A stretch of 64,000 nt of DNA from Acidobacteriota bacterium (GTDB lineage Bacteria; Acidobacteriota; Blastocatellia; UBA7656), in assembly GCA_040754075.1 (NCBI GenBank), contig JBFMDH010000006.1, forward strand, positions 26,229-90,228, given 5' to 3'. Every line of letters starts with the position of its first letter. Within the stretch, counting starts at the first letter, position 1. A model generated the notes under the pieces. The model was not told where the DNA came from, searched no databases, and saw nothing but the letters and a program-made list of their open reading frames with translations. Shown piece by piece: positions 61,407 through 64,000 of this stretch. The translations under genes and the position numbers were made by a program.

Positions 61407-62558
61407 TTATCGCGCATCCGGCGGTCTTTCGCTGAGCTTTATGGAAACCGTGCCGCGATTATTTTGTCGCAACACTTCGAGTTCAACCGTCTGCCCGGGC
61501 TTTTTATCCTTAATCGCGTTCTCTACGTCTTCGTTGTTGGCTACAGGTTTGCCATCAACCGACAAAATAATATCGCCCACCTGTCTCAGATAAGTATTAA
61601 AGAAGGTCTCTTCGATAACAGCGGCGCGAAGCCCTGCCTGCGCTGCGCCGGTGCCGCGATAAACGGCGGTCACCATAAGCCCCGTGCTGGTCGAAAGTCC
61701 TAAGCGGCGAGCCAACCCGCGATTAATCGGAGACTGGTCAACGCCAAGCCAGGGACGCGAGACATGCCCTTTGGCAATCAGTTCGGGAATGATTTTCTTT
61801 GCCGTATCGACCGGCACGGCAAAGCCAATGCCGACGGAACCGCCGCCGTTCGGACTATAAATCGCCGTGTTGATGCCGATGAGTTCGCCGCGCGCATTCA
61901 GGAGGGGTCCACCGGAATTACCCGGATTGATTGAGGCATCGGTTTGAATCGCGCCTTGAATGGTGCGCTTGGCAGCCGAATCGCGAAGCGGACGTTCGAG
62001 GCCGCTGATGACGCCTGTGGTTAAAGTTCTCTGCAACCCGAAAGGATTACCGATTGCCAGCACCTTTTGTCCGACCTGCAAATCTTTTGAGGAACCGAGT
62101 TTTACCACGGTTAATTTATCGCGCGGCGCTTCAACTTGAATAATCGCCAAATCGTTATCGCGATCCGAACCAATCAACCGCGCCGGGTATTTATCATTGT
62201 TGATTTGCACTTCCAACTGGCTGCTGTTTTGCACGACGTGATAATTCGTGAGAATCCGTCCCTGGTCATCAATGATTGAACCCGAACCGCTGCCTTCCTG
62301 CGGGTAGATGCCATACCAGGTTTCGACATAACTGGTGTTGGTGATAAAGACGACGCCGGGACTGACGGCGCGATAGACTTCGATATTATTTTGTTCATCG
62401 GTAACTACCGACGGATCGGCGATGACCGTCGGTTCAAGACTCCCTTCCGAAGGCGTCGTTTTATTGAATAATCGTTGTGCGCAAGCGACCAATACGCCTG
62501 CAATAATTGCCGGAATAATCGCCAGTAAAATAAGTTGTCTGGCTGAAATTTTATACAT
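61407..62558 (-). CDS. HtrA/DegP-family serine protease with PDZ domain
   Basis: The 383-residue protein has an N-terminal membrane anchor (about 8-27). The trypsin-like domain has His107 in LTNYHVV, Asp136 in SDRDNDLAII and Ser215 in NPGNSGGPLL. One PDZ domain covers about 280-375. It degrades or refolds damaged envelope proteins. An AAGGAGG site precedes the ATG. Monocistronic. Confidence 0.95.
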   Translation of the reverse strand: MYKISARQLILLAIIPAIIAGVLVACAQRLFNKTTPSEGSLEPTVIADPSVVTDEQNNIEVYRAVSPGVVFITNTSYVETWYGIYPQEGSGSGSIIDDQGRILTNYHVVQNSSQLEVQINNDKYPARLIGSDRDNDLAIIQVEAPRDKLTVVKLGSSKDLQVGQKVLAIGNPFGLQRTLTTGVISGLERPLRDSAAKRTIQGAIQTDASINPGNSGGPLLNARGELIGINTAIYSPNGGGSVGIGFAVPVDTAKKIIPELIAKGHVSRPWLGVDQSPINRGLARRLGLSTSTGLMVTAVYRGTGAAQAGLRAAVIEETFFNTYLRQVGDIILSVDGKPVANNEDVENAIKDKKPGQTVELEVLRQNNRGTVSIKLSERPPDAR

Positions 62559-62677
62559 ACTTTCCTCCTTGAATTACGCTAAAGAAAATTTTGTATTCAT
62601 GGGTTCGGCTGTGTCAATTGCTAACGCCGGACTGAGAGGTACAGTTGCATTCTTTACTGCTGCACTCGAAAGGCGAT

Positions 62678-62800
62678 ATAGCAGTTTGCAAAAGCGTTTA
62701 CGCAGTCTCTGTTGAGAGAGCGGTCTTTGACCGCATCATTGGGCAGTCGCGGTCAAAGACCGCTTATTCAACCTCAGTAAATCGTTTTGCAAACCGCTAT
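62678..62800. repeat. Nested inverted-repeat (cruciform-type) element
   Basis: Outer arms ATAGCAGTTTGCAAAAGCG (62678-62696) and 62783-62800 pair with a few mismatches. Inside, a perfect 16-bp inverted repeat (62719-62734 and 62749-62764) is made of GCGGTCTTTGACCGC, itself a palindrome. No T-run follows. Confidence 0.75.
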
Positions 62801-62905
62801 AGGTATGAAAAGGTATTGGTCAGCTAAGCGGTTTGCTGATTTTGTGCAAGAAAAGCGTTGTGTTGTTCGGCAAGGAGTGAAGTTCGGAAATCAGATGCAG
62901 AAGTG

Positions 62906-62953
62906 AACCGCATCACCGGCTTCCTTCAAATAAAAGAAGTCGGTGATGCGGTT
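62906..62953 (-). terminator. Hairpin downstream of the NBR1-Ig gene
   Basis: An 18-bp stem (AACCGCATCACCGGCTTC with its near-perfect complement) has a 12-nt loop and lies 10 nt past the stop at 62963. There is no clear T-run on the minus strand. Confidence 0.5.
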
Positions 62954-62962
62954 TGATGGTTA

Positions 62963-64000
62963 TCACAGAATCGTCAAATTGAGGACTTTGCTTGAAGACG
63001 AACCATTCGCGCCGCGAACCGTAAAGGTCACGGAGAACGTTCCCTTCACCGTTGGCGTTCCTGACATTTTTCCTGTGGATGAACCTATGGTTAATCCGGC
63101 AGGCGCGCCGGTCATTGTCCAAGTGTAAGGCGAAACTCCGCCAGTTGCTTTCACGGTATAGCTGTAGGCTACACCCTTTATCCCATTGGACAATGCAGTC
63201 GTGGTTATTGATGGAGGATTCGCGCCACCTCCGCTACTGGCAACCGTGACGGCAACGTTGGTGCTGCTTGCGCCAAAGAAACCCGTGCTCTGCTTATACA
63301 TTTTCCATTGGAAATTGTAAGTGCCCGCAGTTGCCGGAGCAGTGACGTTGAAACTAAAAGTCACCGAGCCGCCCGGAGCGACCGCCGCCGGGAGATTGAC
63401 GCGATTCAATCCCCAGGTGGTGTTGTCCGCCGGATTTTGCGAACCCAGTTTGTAGTTGGTGGTGTCCCAGGTCGTCGTGCCGTTATTCTGCATGGTCACC
63501 GAAACGCTCACCGATTGCCCGGCGGTCATTGAACTGACTACGCTTTGTGAAACAAATGCTGCATTGTCTGTACCGCCGCCACCGCCGCCACCGCCACCCG
63601 ATGAAACGGTGACCGCAACGTTGGTCGACACCGCTCCGAAGAAACCGACACCTTGTTTGTACATCTGCCATTGGAAATTGTAAGTGCCCGCAGTTGCCGG
63701 AGCAGTGACGTTGAAACTAAAAGTCACCGAGCCGCCCGGAGCGACCGCCGCCGGGAGATTGACGCGATTCAATCCCCAGGTGGTGTTGTCCGCCGGATTT
63801 TGCGAACCCAGTTTGTAGTTGGTGGTGTCCCAGGTCGTCGTGCCGTTATTCTGCATGGTCACCGAGACGCTCACCGATTGCCCGGCGGTCATCGTCGTGG
63901 CAACGCTCTGGGTGACGAATGCCGCGCTATCGGTTCCCCCGCCGCCACCGCCGCCGCCGCTTCCCACTTGGATCGATACATTCGTTGACGCTTGTCCGAA
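62963..64000 (-). CDS. Surface protein with NBR1-Ig-like repeats and He_PIG domain (partial, N-terminus beyond right edge)
   Basis: The frame is open to the window edge. Visible from the edge inward: the end of one Ig repeat (FGQASTNVSIQVGS), a poly-Gly linker, then two NBR1-Ig-like domains of about 110 residues (AAFVTQSVATTMTAGQSVSV, WGLNRVNLPAAVAPGG, AGTYNFQWQMYKQ), each followed by a Gly linker. The C-terminal domain (about 85 residues, YSYTVKATGGVSPYTW and GTPTVKGTFSVTF) is of the He_PIG putative Ig type. Such modules are found in secreted or cell-surface proteins. The repeats are 363 nt apart and almost identical in DNA. The true start lies outside the window. Confidence 0.85.
   Translation of the reverse strand, partial: FGQASTNVSIQVGSGGGGGGGGTDSAAFVTQSVATTMTAGQSVSVSVTMQNNGTTTWDTTNYKLGSQNPADNTTWGLNRVNLPAAVAPGGSVTFSFNVTAPATAGTYNFQWQMYKQGVGFFGAVSTNVAVTVSSGGGGGGGGGTDNAAFVSQSVVSSMTAGQSVSVSVTMQNNGTTTWDTTNYKLGSQNPADNTTWGLNRVNLPAAVAPGGSVTFSFNVTAPATAGTYNFQWKMYKQSTGFFGASSTNVAVTVASSGGGANPPSITTTALSNGIKGVAYSYTVKATGGVSPYTWTMTGAPAGLTIGSSTGKMSGTPTVKGTFSVTFTVRGANGSSSSKVLNLTIL
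63305..63898 (-). repeat. Tandem coding repeat, 363-nt period
   Basis: About 230 nt starting at 63305 recur at 63668 with roughly one difference, and both lie in NBR1-Ig domains. The 363-nt offset equals 121 codons. Such identity points to recent duplication or gene conversion. Confidence 0.9.

Larger units (their letters stand above)
62559..62962. other. Intergenic region with nested inverted repeats
   Basis: No gene is seen. It holds a cruciform-type element (62678-62800) and a terminator-like hairpin (62906-62953). Confidence 0.5.

Overview
The window is bacterial chromosome of roughly 50% G+C with dense genes on both strands. Gene content suggests an acidobacterium, perhaps class Blastocatellia. 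The clues are secreted CSLREA/beta-helix and NBR1-Ig proteins, an F420-type LLM oxidoreductase, a bacterial XPB-Bax1 pair, an exosortase-style exopolysaccharide cluster without an exosortase, and repeat-rich intergenic DNA. This placement is inferred from gene content alone; there is no rRNA or other marker in the window. I saw no tRNA, rRNA, CRISPR array, phage or transposase gene.

Layout. 1-7.6 kb (minus): a huge propeller sensor fused to a P-loop NTPase, cut by the left edge, then an exported dikinase-like protein and an aldehyde dehydrogenase. 8-22.7 kb: secreted and cell-wall proteins (lytic transglycosylase, TPR-AMIN amidase, M50 protease, a 1747-residue beta-helix/gingipain-type protein, TPR proteins). 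22.8-30.4 kb: housekeeping genes rnc-lepB and hrcA-grpE-dnaK-dnaJ. 30.5-34.3 kb: a UPF0175/DUF3368 toxin-antitoxin pair and an XPB helicase/Bax1 nuclease pair split by a four-helix-bundle element. 34.6-45.4 kb: TonB-like protein, LLM oxidoreductase, ruvX-mltG, an S41 protease homologue lacking its catalytic dyad, proline dehydrogenase, a GT9-like protein, an MFS carrier and a small HTH regulator. 45.4-51.7 kb (minus): exopolysaccharide export operon (chain-length protein, ExeA-like ATPase, CpsD-like ATPase, sugar-phosphate transferase, Wza-like exporter). 52-64 kb: HAD phosphatase, B12 radical SAM protein, PIN toxin-antitoxin pair, DinB, MaoC, DUF2889, amidohydrolase, transaldolase, HtrA, and a partial NBR1-Ig surface protein at the right edge.

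The least explained feature is a set of intergenic inverted-repeat elements (near 9.8, 19.8, 34.5, 38.7, 43.4, 57.9 and 62.7 kb). Most have arms built from short degenerate tandem units, and their sequences mostly differ from one another. One element of the same form (32.5-32.97 kb) carries a four-helix-bundle gene of the S23/Avd type, apparently frameshifted, and sits exactly between xpb and bax1. Another appears to sit in the terminal loop of a GEMM-type cyclic-dinucleotide riboswitch upstream of a lytic transglycosylase, and another supplies the 5' end of a TPR-peptidase gene. I propose these as one element class, possibly served by four-helix-bundle proteins.
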